Assembly: GCF_024464185.1 (NCBI RefSeq)
Contig: NZ_JANHAU010000001.1
Coordinates: forward strand, 930,001 to 994,000
Direction of reading: 5' to 3'
Length of the DNA: 64,000 bases
Source of the DNA: Haloarchaeobius salinus
Lineage (GTDB): Archaea; Halobacteriota; Halobacteria; Halobacteriales; Natrialbaceae
Every line of letters starts with the position of its first letter. Position 1 is the first letter of the stretch. Below are positions 51,336-60,664 of this stretch, piece by piece. Under the pieces are notes generated by a model. That model saw only the letters and a list, made by a program, of their open reading frames with translations, was not told the DNA's origin and did not search any database. The position numbers and the translations under genes were made by a program.

Positions 51336-51430
51336 CGACCATGAAACCACCGGCTACGGGTATTGTTATCCGATTGCTGCGGCGGCGTAGCGGGCCGCTA
51401 CCGACCGACGGCACACCCCCCGGGACGCGG

Positions 51431-52447
51431 TCAGGGCGCGGGTGCGGGCTCGACGAGACGGTACGTCCGCCCCCGGCCATCGCCGGTCTTCTCCAGCAGG
51501 TCGTACTCGCAGAGCTTGTTCAGGTGCTTCCGGCGGGTGCGCCTGACGTGTGGGTCGTCCACCCGGACCTCGTAGCGCTCGTGTAGCGTCGCCGAGCCGA
51601 GTTCGCCGGCGTCCCGGACGACCTCGTACAGCACGCGCTGGTGGGCGGTGAGCTTCGAGAGGGTCTTCCGACGCACGTCGTGCTCGGCCTCGGGGATGGC
51701 CGCGGTGACGTGCTCGGGCTCGAGGCGTCCCGAACCGGCGTCCTCGGCGTTCCGGGCGGCGGCACGGAGCACGTTGATGGCGAGGCGTGCGTCGCCGGCG
51801 GCGGCGTCGGCGATGCGCTCGAGCTGGGCGTCGTCGACGGTGCCGGGCTCGAACCCCATGCGCACCCGGTCGACGAGGATGGCGGCCAGCTGGTCGGTCG
51901 TGTACGGCTGCATCCGGATGGAGGCGCAGGTCCGCAGCCGGCTCTGGAGGCGCGGGTCGAGCTCCGCGAGGAACGTCTCCTCCTGGTTGGCGACGAGGAC
52001 GACCGCGACGTGGGGGATCTGGTAGAGGTCGTACAGCACGGCGGTGTCCTGGAGCACGTCGACCTCGTCGAGGATGGCGATGTACGGCTCGCGGTGGTCG
52101 CGCAGTCGGCGGACCAGCTCGTCGACGGGCGTCGACGACCGGTGGACGTCCGCTCCCGCGTCGACGTTCACGAGCAGCCGTTCGAGCACGGCAAAGCGTG
52201 TCGAGTCCGTCCAGCAGTTGACGTACTCGTGGGCCACGTCGCGCACCTCGCGGCAGAACTGCGAGACGATGTACTGCGCACAGCAGGTCTTGCCCGTGCC
52301 CGGCGGCCCGTGGAGGAAGACGTTGCCCGGCCGGTCGTCGTCGGCGACGGGCGCGAGTGCGGTCGAGAGCTGGTTGCACTCGGCGTTCCGGTGGCGCACC
52401 TCGGAGGGGACCCACTCGTCGCGCAGCACCCGGGGGTCCGTGATCAT
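51431..52447 (-). CDS. orc: Orc1/Cdc6 replication initiator family protein
   Basis: A 338-residue AAA+ protein with C-terminal winged helix. Walker A is GPPGTGKT at 47-54, Walker B is AILDEVD at 124-130, and the sensor region reads VVLVANQEETFLAELDPRLQSRL. The winged helix covers about 255-335 (LYEVVRDAGELGSATLHERY). Haloarchaea have many paralogues; this one is shorter than main origin initiators (about 400 residues). No clear origin recognition box repeats are visible nearby, so an origin role is not supported. Confidence 0.9.
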   Translation of the reverse strand: MITDPRVLRDEWVPSEVRHRNAECNQLSTALAPVADDDRPGNVFLHGPPGTGKTCCAQYIVSQFCREVRDVAHEYVNCWTDSTRFAVLERLLVNVDAGADVHRSSTPVDELVRRLRDHREPYIAILDEVDVLQDTAVLYDLYQIPHVAVVLVANQEETFLAELDPRLQSRLRTCASIRMQPYTTDQLAAILVDRVRMGFEPGTVDDAQLERIADAAAGDARLAINVLRAAARNAEDAGSGRLEPEHVTAAIPEAEHDVRRKTLSKLTAHQRVLYEVVRDAGELGSATLHERYEVRVDDPHVRRTRRKHLNKLCEYDLLEKTGDGRGRTYRLVEPAPAP

Positions 52448-52573
52448 CGCCCGGTGGTTCGTCGGCGAGGACCGTAAGTCGACGGAGACCGGAGTGGAAG
52501 TGGTCCGGGACCCCGACGACCGACAACGATAAGTCACTGAGCCGCCGTCTTTCGGTAGCTTCGACGGGTAGTC

Positions 52574-53260
52574 ATGACGCAGACGTACCGCTTCGAGGAG
52601 GTCCTCACCGACGCCGTGCTCTCGCGCCACCGGGACCTGCTGGTCGCGGGCCCGAGCCGCGAGACGGTCCGGCCGGTCCCGACGCGCATCCTCGCGAGGG
52701 CGGCCGGCCCCGCCGACGGCGCGGCGCTGGTGACGACCCGCGACGCCGCCCGCACACTCCTCGACCGGGTCACCCGCGAGGTGCCCGACTTCGAGCGCGG
52801 CCGACTCGGCGTCGTCGACTGCACGCCCACCCACGACGTGGTCCGTGCGAACCCGAGTGAACGGCACTGGAGCGTGCCCTCGCCGACGGACCTCACCGGC
52901 GCGAGCATGGCCATCGACGAGTGTCTGGAGACGCTCCGGGAACTCGGGACCGACCGCCAGCATCTCCTGTTCGACTCGCTGTCGACGCTGCTGCTCTCGA
53001 CCGACGCCGAGACGGTGTTCCGGTACGCCCACCAGGTGCTCCTGTCCGGCGGCGCGACCGGGCTGTCGCTCTTTCCGGTGTACACGAACGTCACCGACGG
53101 GACGGACTTCGAGCGCCTGAAGCACCTGTTCGACGGGATGGTGCGGGTGCGCCGCCGCGGGGGCGGCCGCGAGGTCCGGTTCGTCGGGATGGCGGGGACG
53201 CCGGCGGGCTGGGTCCGACTCGAACCGGACGCGACATCGACCGACACCGGCGACAGGTGA
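52574..53260 (+). CDS. KaiC/RecA-like fold protein without P-loop
   Basis: A 228-residue soluble protein resembling haloarchaeal RecA-superfamily proteins of the DUF7504/DUF835 type. It has a Rossmann-like start (RHRDLLVAGPSRETVRP), a core segment QHLLFDSLSTLLLSTDAETV that aligns with the Walker B region of KaiC (FDSLS), and SLFPVYTNVTDGTDFERLKH. The N-terminal P-loop is absent. Such proteins occur beside signalling genes. The role is unknown. The gene is divergent from orc1/cdc6. Confidence 0.65.
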   Translation: MTQTYRFEEVLTDAVLSRHRDLLVAGPSRETVRPVPTRILARAAGPADGAALVTTRDAARTLLDRVTREVPDFERGRLGVVDCTPTHDVVRANPSERHWSVPSPTDLTGASMAIDECLETLRELGTDRQHLLFDSLSTLLLSTDAETVFRYAHQVLLSGGATGLSLFPVYTNVTDGTDFERLKHLFDGMVRVRRRGGGREVRFVGMAGTPAGWVRLEPDATSTDTGDR

Positions 53261-53343
53261 GCCCCCTCCGTCGGCAGCGGCCGGACCAGCACGTCCGGTA
53301 ACACACAGGTACTATTGTGTGTCCGGTTCGACGGCACGTTCGA

Positions 53344-53499
53344 ATGTCCATCGAGCCGGTCCAGTGCCCGCTCTGTGACGCGATGCTGGACGAATCGGAC
53401 GACCTCGACACGCACCTCGTCGAGGCGCACTCGAAGACGGAGCTCGCGGAGTTCGTCGTCGAAGCGTGGGAACAGGAACAGGGGCCCAGCCTGACGTAG
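53344..53499 (+). CDS. C2H2-type zinc finger microprotein
   Basis: A 51-residue protein with one zinc finger: CPLC at residues 8-11, then THLVEAH with two histidines. The spacing (C-x2-C-x15-H-x4-H) is near classical C2H2. The remaining 20 residues form an acidic helix (ELAEFVVEAWEQEQG). It may bind nucleic acid or protein. It is one of several tiny zinc proteins in the window and is convergent with ilvD. Confidence 0.75.
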   Translation: MSIEPVQCPLCDAMLDESDDLDTHLVEAHSKTELAEFVVEAWEQEQGPSLT

Positions 53500-53505
53500 G
53501 CCCGA

Positions 53506-55227
53506 CTACTCCCGCTTCGCGCCGGGGTTCGACACCGCGCCGTTGGCGGCCGAGCCGAAGTCGCGCCCGTACTTGGCGAGCACGCCCGAGGTGTACGCCG
53601 GCTCGGGCTCCTCGCGCGCGTCGAGCCGGGACTCGACCTCCGCGTCGCTCAGGTCGACCGACAGCTCCCGGTTCGGGATGTCGACGGTGACGACGTCGCC
53701 GTCCTCCAGCGCACCGATGGGGCCGCCGACGTAGGACTCGGGGGCGACGTGACCGACCATCGGCCCCCGCGTCGCGCCCGAGAACCGGCCGTCCGTGAGC
53801 AGTGCGACGTCGTCCTCGTGGCCCGCGCCGACGACCGCGGCGGTGACGCCGAGCATCTCGCGCATCCCCGGGCCGCCGCACGGCCCCTCGTTCCGGATGG
53901 CGAGCACGTCGCCGCTCTCGATGCGGTCCTCCTGGACGTACTTCATCGCGGCCTCCTCGCTCTCGAAGACGCGGACGGGGCCCTCGTGGTGGAAGTTGTC
54001 CTCGCCGGTGACCTTGAGAACCGCGCCGTCGGGCGCGAGATTCCCCGTCAGGATCTTGATGGCCCCCTCCTCGTGGAGCGGCTCGTCGGTCGTGTAGAGG
54101 AAGTCCGCGTCGACCTCGTCGTCCGGGGGCAGCTCGCCCTCGCGCTCGAGGTGGGCCAGCTCCTCGGCCATCGTCCGGCCCGTGATGGTCGCGGCGTCGC
54201 CGTGGAGGTAGCCGCCGTCGAGCAGCCGCCGGAGGACGACGGGCACGCCGCCGAGCTCGTGCAGGTCGTTCATCACCCGGGTACCGCCGGGCTGGAGGTC
54301 GGCGATCTTGGGCGTCCGGTGGCTGATCTCGTCGAACTCCTCGATAGCGAGGTCGATGCCCGCCTCGGCGGCCAGTGCGAGCAGGTGCAGCACCGCGTTC
54401 GTGGAGCCGCCGATGGCGACCTGCAGGGCGATGGCGTTCTCGAAGCTCTCCTTCGAGAGGATGTCCGACGGCTTGCGGTCCGCCTCGACGGCCTCCAGCG
54501 CGAGCTCGCCCGCGCGGTGGGCGACCTCGTAGCGGGAGTCCTCCTCCGCGGGCGGGCTTGCGCTGCCCAGCGGTGCCATCCCGAGCGCCTCGGAGATGGA
54601 CGCCATCGTGTTCGCGGTGAACATCCCACCGCAGGAGCCCGCGCCGGGGCAGGCGTGGCGCTCCAGGTCGTCCAGTTCGTCCTCGGTCATGTCGCCCGAG
54701 GCGACCGCGCCGACACCCTCGAACACGTTCTGGACGGTGACCTCGCGGCCGTCGTGCTCGCCGGGCATGATGGACCCGCCGTAGAGGAAGACGCTCGGGA
54801 GGTCTGTGCGGATGGACGCCATCAGCATCCCGGGGAGGTTCTTGTCACAGCCCGCGACCGTGACGAGCGCGTCGACGCGCTCGCCGAACGCCACGAGTTC
54901 GACGCTGTCCGCGATGACCTCGCGCGAGATGAGCGAGGCACGCATCCCCTCGGTCCCCATCGAGATGGCGTCCGAGATGGTGATGGTGCCGAACTCGATG
55001 GGCATCCCCTCGGCGGCCTCGACGCCCTCGATGGCCGACGCGGCCACGTCGTCGAGGTGGACGTTGCAGGGCGTCACGTCCGCCGCCGGGTTCGCGACCC
55101 CGACCATCGGGGAGGAGAGGTCGGCGTCGTCGTAGCCCATCGCGCGGAACATCGCCCGGTGTGGTGCCCGTTCCGGCCCTTCGGTGACCTCGCGGCTGCG
55201 CAGGCCCTCGGGCTTCTGGTCGTGCAT
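53506..55227 (-). CDS. ilvD: Dihydroxy-acid dehydratase
   Basis: A 573-residue iron-sulfur enzyme for the third common step in isoleucine and valine synthesis. The cluster cysteines are in [12 protein letters not shown] and [18 protein letters not shown], and the early loop is [10 protein letters not shown]. Near the C-terminus the conserved [16 protein letters not shown] is present. The length is as expected. It stands alone, away from other ilv genes. Confidence 0.97.
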   Translation of the reverse strand: MHDQKPEGLRSREVTEGPERAPHRAMFRAMGYDDADLSSPMVGVANPAADVTPCNVHLDDVAASAIEGVEAAEGMPIEFGTITISDAISMGTEGMRASLISREVIADSVELVAFGERVDALVTVAGCDKNLPGMLMASIRTDLPSVFLYGGSIMPGEHDGREVTVQNVFEGVGAVASGDMTEDELDDLERHACPGAGSCGGMFTANTMASISEALGMAPLGSASPPAEEDSRYEVAHRAGELALEAVEADRKPSDILSKESFENAIALQVAIGGSTNAVLHLLALAAEAGIDLAIEEFDEISHRTPKIADLQPGGTRVMNDLHELGGVPVVLRRLLDGGYLHGDAATITGRTMAEELAHLEREGELPPDDEVDADFLYTTDEPLHEEGAIKILTGNLAPDGAVLKVTGEDNFHHEGPVRVFESEEAAMKYVQEDRIESGDVLAIRNEGPCGGPGMREMLGVTAAVVGAGHEDDVALLTDGRFSGATRGPMVGHVAPESYVGGPIGALEDGDVVTVDIPNRELSVDLSDAEVESRLDAREEPEPAYTSGVLAKYGRDFGSAANGAVSNPGAKRE

Positions 55228-55303
55228 GGTCGGTGGTAGCGGTGCCGGGGCTTAAGTCCCGTCGCTGGGACAGATGTTGCTGCCGGATTCACACGACCCG
55301 AAC

Positions 55304-56044
55304 TCAGTCCGAGACGCCGGTGTCGGCAGCCGCACGCCGTGGCTTCCGGGCGACGTAGTACGGCCGGGGGTCGAGCAGTGTCGGGCGACGGTCGTCGGCA
55401 CTCGGGACCATCCCGACCAGCTCGAACCCGACGTCCGTCAGCTGGCGACGCTGTGCCGGCGGGACGATGGCGTACGTCCGGTCGATGCCGTTCGCGTACT
55501 CGACGAAGGCGTAGCGGGACCGGAGCGTCCCGGCCCGGAGGTTCCGGGCGAGGAAGCGTGCGGTGTCCGCCACGGCCGAGCGGTCGGTCGGATCGACGAC
55601 GAACCGGCTGAGCTGGTTGTTCGCGTCGAAGGCGAACAGGCCACCCGGCTTCAGGACCCGCCACGACTCGAGGATCGCCCGCATCCGGCTGGCGGCCGGC
55701 CGGACGTCGTCGATGCCACGGTCCGCGAACAGCACGTAGTCGAACGACCCGTCCGGGAAGGAGAGCGCGGTGGCGTCGCCGACACGGAACTCGACGTCGG
55801 GGTGGAGCTCCCGCGCGACCTGGACCATCGTCTCGCTCACGTTGACGCCGACCACGTCGAAGCCGCGTTCGGCGAGCGGGGCCGTGACCCGACCGGAGCC
55901 ACAGCCGAGGTCGAGGACGCGGCCGTCGGGGTCCGTGACGTACTCGTCGAGCAGGACGCGTTCGTTGGGACGCAGGCCCGCCCGCCCGACCGCGGCGTAC
56001 TTCTCGACGACTTCGTCGGCCTCGTAGTACTCCAGCCGGTCCAT
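55304..56044 (-). CDS. SAM-dependent methyltransferase (class I)
   Basis: A 246-residue enzyme. The SAM-binding motif I is VLDLGCGSGRVTAPL, motif II is in VGVNVSETMVQVAREL, and motif III is FRVGDATALSFPDGSFDYVLF. The C-terminal part carries LKPGGLFAFDAN. It belongs to the large Methyltransf_11/25 group, so the substrate cannot be told. It is convergent with nothing and divergent from the glycosyltransferase gene. Confidence 0.88.
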   Translation of the reverse strand: MDRLEYYEADEVVEKYAAVGRAGLRPNERVLLDEYVTDPDGRVLDLGCGSGRVTAPLAERGFDVVGVNVSETMVQVARELHPDVEFRVGDATALSFPDGSFDYVLFADRGIDDVRPAASRMRAILESWRVLKPGGLFAFDANNQLSRFVVDPTDRSAVADTARFLARNLRAGTLRSRYAFVEYANGIDRTYAIVPPAQRRQLTDVGFELVGMVPSADDRRPTLLDPRPYYVARKPRRAAADTGVSD

Positions 56045-56228
56045 AGAACAGACAGCGACCCCGGGCCGTTTGTATTGGGCCAGTTACCCCTCGACGCACG
56101 AATGCGGCCGTCTCGGGCCCCGTACGCAGGGTAACGTCGGCTTTGGGGAGTACGACCGCCATACCTCGTCACGGGCGAAGCGTGGCCCTTTCAAAAGCTT
56201 CTTGCGCGGACGCGGCAGACGGGACGAC

Positions 56229-57185
56229 ATGGAGCCCGAGGTCGCCGTCGCCCACTATCCGGAAGGTGCCGGCCACGCGACGCGGATGCTCGCCGTGGCG
56301 AAGGCGCTCGAAGACCGCGGCGCGACCGTCCGCCTCGCCGGCGGCGGCCCGGGGAAGCGGTTCGTCGAACTCAACGGCTACGAGGAGTACGTCCCAGCGG
56401 TCGTCGACTACATCGGCGACTACCAGGACGGCGGGAACCTCCTCCGGGTCATCACCCACAGCGTCCCGATGAGCGGCAAGCGCGTCTACGACTACGTGCA
56501 GTGGCTCGGCCGGACCGAGCCCGACGCGCTCGTCACCGACGACATGTTCGCCGCGATGGCGGCCACGCTGACCGGGACGCCGCTGCACGTGCTCACGCAC
56601 AACTCGCCGTACTTCTACGACGCCGTCGTCGAGGAGGTGTTCACCTGGCTGCTGACGAAGCAGCAGCTCCACGCCTGCGAGCAGTTCCTCTACCCCACGG
56701 TCTGGCCGCCCTGCGACGACGACCCCGGGGGAATCACCCGGGTCCCGCCCGTCGCGCTGGCGTGCGACGAGGACCGCACGGTCGAGCCGTTCGACGTGCT
56801 CGTCGTCCCGAGTCACTACTCCGACTCCTTCGACGAACTCGTCGCCGCGCTCCGCGAGGACGGCCACAGCGTCACCCAGGTCGGGGGCGACGACTGGGAG
56901 CCGGTCCCGGCGATGCTCCCCCACCTGGAGGCCGCCGACGTGGTCGTCTGCTCGGGCTACTCGACCGTGATGGAGGCCGCCGTCGCCGGCACCCCGTGTG
57001 TCATCTGGCCGTTCACCGACGAGCAACACGGCGTCGCCAGCGTCATCGAGCGGGGCGGCGTCACCGGCTTCCAGGTCGAGCACTCCATCCCGCACCTCCG
57101 TCGTGCGGTCCGCAAGCCGCCGGAGCCCCCCGAGTTCGAGAACGGGGCCGGGGTGGCAGCCGACGCCATCGTCGACGCGCTGTAG
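56229..57185 (+). CDS. GT-B glycosyltransferase, MurG-like
   Basis: A 318-residue protein. The N-terminal lobe begins AVAHYPEGAGHATRMLAVAK, as in UDP-sugar transferases of GT28 type. The C-terminal lobe holds the nucleotide-sugar site: LEAADVVVCSGYSTVMEAAVAGTPCVIWPF with the EQ/EH pair near TDEQHGVASVIE. A missing Gly-rich loop variation makes the donor uncertain. In archaea such enzymes can act on lipids or surface glycans. The start is the ATG after the AT-rich segment near 56190. Confidence 0.82.
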   Translation: MEPEVAVAHYPEGAGHATRMLAVAKALEDRGATVRLAGGGPGKRFVELNGYEEYVPAVVDYIGDYQDGGNLLRVITHSVPMSGKRVYDYVQWLGRTEPDALVTDDMFAAMAATLTGTPLHVLTHNSPYFYDAVVEEVFTWLLTKQQLHACEQFLYPTVWPPCDDDPGGITRVPPVALACDEDRTVEPFDVLVVPSHYSDSFDELVAALREDGHSVTQVGGDDWEPVPAMLPHLEAADVVVCSGYSTVMEAAVAGTPCVIWPFTDEQHGVASVIERGGVTGFQVEHSIPHLRRAVRKPPEPPEFENGAGVAADAIVDAL

Positions 57186-57375
57186 GTCGGTCGAACAGGT
57201 AGCCGGTGGCGACTGCTCCCCGACCCAACCGACTGGCGTGCGGCTGGCGAGACTTTCTGGCTGTTTGAAACGGTTCCGTTGATCGCCGGAACGGGACACG
57301 CTGCTCCTCCGTTCGACACCGGATACGGTTGCCACCGCCGTAACCGGTTCCCAAGCACGACACCATGAGCCGGTA

Positions 57376-58338
57376 ATGGCAACGGTCGGCGTCGGCGCGC
57401 GCCTCCACTTCGGCTTCCAGAACCTCTCGCTGGCGCACGCCAGGCTCTACGGCGGGCTCGGGGTTGCGCTCGCGGAGCCGCGGGTCCGGGTCACCGCCGA
57501 GCGGGCCGATGGCGTGGACTGCCCCGACGGGACCGTCCGCGGGTACGTCGAGCGCGCGACCGAGCTGCTCGACGTGCCCGGCGCGACCGTCTCGGTCGAG
57601 GAGACGCTCCCCAGACACGTCGGGCTCGGGAGCGGCACCCAGCTCGCGCTGGCGACGCTCGTCGCGGTCGCACACGCCCACGACCGGGAACCGCGGCTCC
57701 GCGAGCACGCCCCCGACCTCGGCCGGGGCGGCCGCTCGGGCGTCGGCGTCGCGGCGTTCGAGGACGGTGGCTTCGTCGTCGACGGCGGACATCCGACCGC
57801 GCGGTTCACCACGGAGCCGCCCGCGGAGGGCGAGTGGACCGTCCCGCCGGTGGTCGCCCGGCACGACCTGCCCGCAGAGTGGCGGTTCGTGCTCGCGATT
57901 CCGGACACCGCGCGGGGGCGCAACGGCGACCGCGAGGAGGCGAGCATGCGCGCGGTCGTCGAGCGCGCCGAGCCCGGTATCGCCGACGAGGTCGCGGGCG
58001 TCGTGAACCGCAGACTGCTCCCCGCGGCAGCGGAGGGTCGTCTGGACGACTTCGGCGACGCCGTCGCCGAAGTCGGCCGGCTCAACGGCGCGTGGTACGT
58101 CGACGAGCAGGGCGGGGTGTTCCGCCCGCCGGTCGGGACCGTCGTCGACGAGCTCGCCGGCGACCCCGCGGTCACCGGCGTCGGGCAGTCCTCCTGGGGC
58201 CCGACGGTGTACGGGCTGACCGACGTGGACCGGCAGGAAGCCGCGGTCGCGGCCGCCGAGGACGCACTCCGGGCCGCCGACGTGGACGGCGAGGTGCTCG
58301 TCGTCGGAGCCGCGAGCCGTGGTGCGCTGGTCGAGTGA
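57376..58338 (+). CDS. Beta-ribofuranosylaminobenzene 5'-phosphate synthase
   Basis: A 320-residue GHMP-kinase superfamily member that condenses p-aminobenzoate (or a relative) with PRPP, the first committed step of methanopterin-type cofactor synthesis. The N-terminal strand GVGARLHFGFQNLS, the GHMP glycine-rich loop HVGLGSGTQLALA and the closing GVGQSSWGPTVYGL are typical. Haloarchaea are known to carry this gene. It is followed by pyrF after 80 bases. Confidence 0.88.
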   Translation: MATVGVGARLHFGFQNLSLAHARLYGGLGVALAEPRVRVTAERADGVDCPDGTVRGYVERATELLDVPGATVSVEETLPRHVGLGSGTQLALATLVAVAHAHDREPRLREHAPDLGRGGRSGVGVAAFEDGGFVVDGGHPTARFTTEPPAEGEWTVPPVVARHDLPAEWRFVLAIPDTARGRNGDREEASMRAVVERAEPGIADEVAGVVNRRLLPAAAEGRLDDFGDAVAEVGRLNGAWYVDEQGGVFRPPVGTVVDELAGDPAVTGVGQSSWGPTVYGLTDVDRQEAAVAAAEDALRAADVDGEVLVVGAASRGALVE

Positions 58339-58418
58339 GGCGGGTGCCGAAGCGCGGCGTCGCGACGACCGGCGTGGCTTCGACAGGTCCAAGACGACCC
58401 CCCGCACACACCGATGCA

Positions 58419-59258
58419 ATGCGCTTCTTCGACCGACTCGCGGCCCGCATCGACGACCGGGACACGGTCGTCTCCGTCGGGCTGGACCCCGACCCGGACC
58501 GAATCCCCGACTTCCTCGCGGACTACGACCTGCCGCGCTGGGCGTTCAACCGCCGCATCATCGACGCGACCCACGAGCACGCCGCCTGCTTCAAGCCCAA
58601 CGCGGCGTTCTACGAGGACGCGGACGGCTGGCGTGCCCTGCGGGAGACGGTCGCCTACGCCCACGGGAAGGACGTGCCGGTGCTGCTGGACGCCAAGCGC
58701 GCCGACATCGGGAACACGACGCGACAGTACGCGAAGCTGCTCGACGTGGTCGACGGCATCACCGTGAACCCGTACCTGGGCCGTGACTCGCTCGCCCCGT
58801 TCCTCGCCCGCGAGGAGTCGGGTGTCTTCGTCCTCGCCCGCACCTCGAACCCCGGCGGCTCGGACTTCCAGGACCTCGAACTCGCCACGGGGGAGCCGCT
58901 GTACGAGCGCGTCGCGACCCGCGCCTCGGAGTGGAACGAACACGGCAACGTCGCGCTGGTCGTCGGTGCGACCACGCCGGACGAACTTGCGGACGTCCGC
59001 GAGCGCGTCCCCCACCTCCCGTTCCTCGTCCCGGGCGTCGGCGCACAGGGCGGCGACGCCGAGGCCGCCGTCGAGCACGGTCTCACCGAGCTCCCCGAGG
59101 GGACCGAGTCCGCGGCCCGCGGCGTCGAGGTCGGGCTCGTGAACTCCTCGCGGGGTATCATCTTCGCCGGCGAGAACGCCCGCGGCGAGGGCGAGTTCTT
59201 CGCCGCCGCTGGCGACGCCGCCCGGCGGCTCAAGCGCCGGCTGAACCAGTATCGCTGA
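58419..59258 (+). CDS. pyrF: Orotidine 5'-phosphate decarboxylase
   Basis: A 279-residue enzyme for the last step of UMP synthesis. The catalytic motif LLDAKRADIGNT holds Asp91 and Lys93 with the following Asp96. The C-terminal phosphate loop is GLVNSSRGIIFAG, and the end reads as in the type 2 (PyrF subfamily 2, about 270 residues) enzymes. The start ATG (MRFFDRLAARID) fits the family. It follows the RFAP synthase gene on the same strand. Confidence 0.96.
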   Translation: MRFFDRLAARIDDRDTVVSVGLDPDPDRIPDFLADYDLPRWAFNRRIIDATHEHAACFKPNAAFYEDADGWRALRETVAYAHGKDVPVLLDAKRADIGNTTRQYAKLLDVVDGITVNPYLGRDSLAPFLAREESGVFVLARTSNPGGSDFQDLELATGEPLYERVATRASEWNEHGNVALVVGATTPDELADVRERVPHLPFLVPGVGAQGGDAEAAVEHGLTELPEGTESAARGVEVGLVNSSRGIIFAGENARGEGEFFAAAGDAARRLKRRLNQYR

Positions 59259-59259
59259 C

Positions 59260-59433
59260 TCAGTACTGGTACGTGTCGCCGTCGGTGTCGGTCGGACCAG
59301 CACGCGACGAACAGTCGAGGCACAGCCCGTGCTCGCGCTCGTAGTGCCGGTCGCAGACCATCGCGCCACAGTGGTTGCACTGCTGGGTCGCACGGGCGTC
59401 CTCGCAGAGCTGGCAGAGGGTCTCGACGCTCAT
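59260..59433 (-). CDS. Small treble-clef/HIT-like zinc protein
   Basis: A 57-residue protein with three cysteine pairs: CQLC, CNHC and CLDC, plus CDRHYEREH between them. The arrangement resembles a HIT or B-box type zinc finger. The last residues form a short acidic tail (SRAGPTDTDGDTYQY). It ends one base from the convergent pyrF stop. Function is unknown. Confidence 0.7.
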   Translation of the reverse strand: MSVETLCQLCEDARATQQCNHCGAMVCDRHYEREHGLCLDCSSRAGPTDTDGDTYQY

Positions 59434-59555
59434 GCGAGAGCATAGCACGCCACGGGCCTTGAGTGTGTGCCAGCGCCGACGTCGAACCGGAACACCCGCG
59501 ACCAACAACGGGTCCACCGAGAGATATTAGGCCGGGTAGTCCCTACCCCCGATTC

Positions 59556-60140
59556 GTGCGAGACTCACCGCTGTTGTTCGGTCTGGCGGCGGTGTTCGCG
59601 GGGCTGACGACGGTGCTGTTCGTCGTCGCCATCGTCACCCGCGAGCTGTTCGTCCTCGGGATCGCGGCCCCGTTAGCCCTGACCACGTACCTGTTCTGGT
59701 TCCAGGCGAGCGGGAAGCTGCGCGAACGGGTCGACGCGGGGACGTACCGCGACGCGTTCGGGCAGCGGCGACGGGCGGCCGAGCAGAAGGCGGCGGAGGG
59801 GCCACGCGGTCCCCGGAGCCGGTTCGGGCGGGAGGCGCGCCGGGCGGCCGAGGAGCGCCGCCGTCGTGCCCGGACGCGTGCAACGGCGGCGGGCGCGGGG
59901 GCGGGCGGTCGCAGGCAGCGGAGCCAGGGCGAGCGTCGACGGCGCGCCCCACGCACCACCGAGGGACCCACCCGGGGGGAGGCGCTGGACCGGCTGGACC
60001 TCGACGCCGGCGCGGACCCGGCCGACGTGCGGGAGGCGTACCGCGAGAAGGTCAAGGAGGTCCACCCGGACACGGCGGGCGGCGACGAGGAGGCGTTCAA
60101 GCGGGTGACCGCGGCGTACGACCGGCTGTCCGAGGAGTAG
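59556..60140 (+). CDS. Membrane-anchored J-domain protein
   Basis: A 194-residue protein. Two hydrophobic helices cover about residues 5-25 and 30-50, followed by a long arginine/alanine-rich linker. The last 50 residues form a J domain (LDLDAGADPADVREAYREKV) with the HPD motif in EVHPDTAGGDEEA. It probably recruits DnaK to the membrane. The GTG start is chosen as it directly precedes the hydrophobic stretch. Confidence 0.8.
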   Translation: MRDSPLLFGLAAVFAGLTTVLFVVAIVTRELFVLGIAAPLALTTYLFWFQASGKLRERVDAGTYRDAFGQRRRAAEQKAAEGPRGPRSRFGREARRAAEERRRRARTRATAAGAGAGGRRQRSQGERRRRAPRTTEGPTRGEALDRLDLDAGADPADVREAYREKVKEVHPDTAGGDEEAFKRVTAAYDRLSEE

Positions 60141-60211
60141 CGGCGGTCCCGACCAGCCGCGTCCTGTCGCCGGGGTGTGCGCTTTTGGGGCCGGGTGTCG
60201 ATTGGGCAGGT

Positions 60212-60583
60212 ATGGTCCCCGAGACGGTCGACCGGCGGCGGAGTCGGACCGCCGTGGTGCTGGCCATCGTACTCACCGGCATCGTCTACCTCGAGTTCTG
60301 GGACGGGACGGTGCCGCCGCTACCCGGGGCGGGGACGCTCGTCCTGGCGATCGGCGTCGGTATCGCGGCGGCGGTGCTCCAGCTGGCGTTCGAGGATGCA
60401 CTGGACCCGCCGACGGTGCTCGACAACACGCTGGCGTTCCTGCTGCTGCTGGGGGCGGCGCTCGTCGTCGGGCTCTGGCTGTTCCCGCGGGGGTTGCCGG
60501 TCGCCGTCGAGTTCGGGATGCTCGCCTGGTTCTGGGCGACGGCCGTCGGCCGGCTCGTGCTGTACTACGGGAAGCGGGACTGA
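60212..60583 (+). CDS. Four-helix membrane protein, unknown
   Basis: A 123-residue hydrophobic protein with four membrane helices at about 12-28, 38-57, 68-88 and 93-115 separated by short loops. The N-terminus ETVDRRRSR is positive and likely cytosolic. It has no recognised family. It follows the J-domain gene by 71 bases on the same strand. Confidence 0.65.
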   Translation: MVPETVDRRRSRTAVVLAIVLTGIVYLEFWDGTVPPLPGAGTLVLAIGVGIAAAVLQLAFEDALDPPTVLDNTLAFLLLLGAALVVGLWLFPRGLPVAVEFGMLAWFWATAVGRLVLYYGKRD

Positions 60584-60664
60584 GCCGGTCTCTCGAGGGC
60601 TCCCGTGTGAACAGTACCCAAAAACACGGGAAGGCTTTTCCGTACTGTATGCTAACGCGAACCT

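Noticed and set aside
51336-52573. Replication origin next to orc1/cdc6
   Set aside because: The flanks are short and have no repeated origin recognition boxes or long AT-rich unwinding element that I can see.
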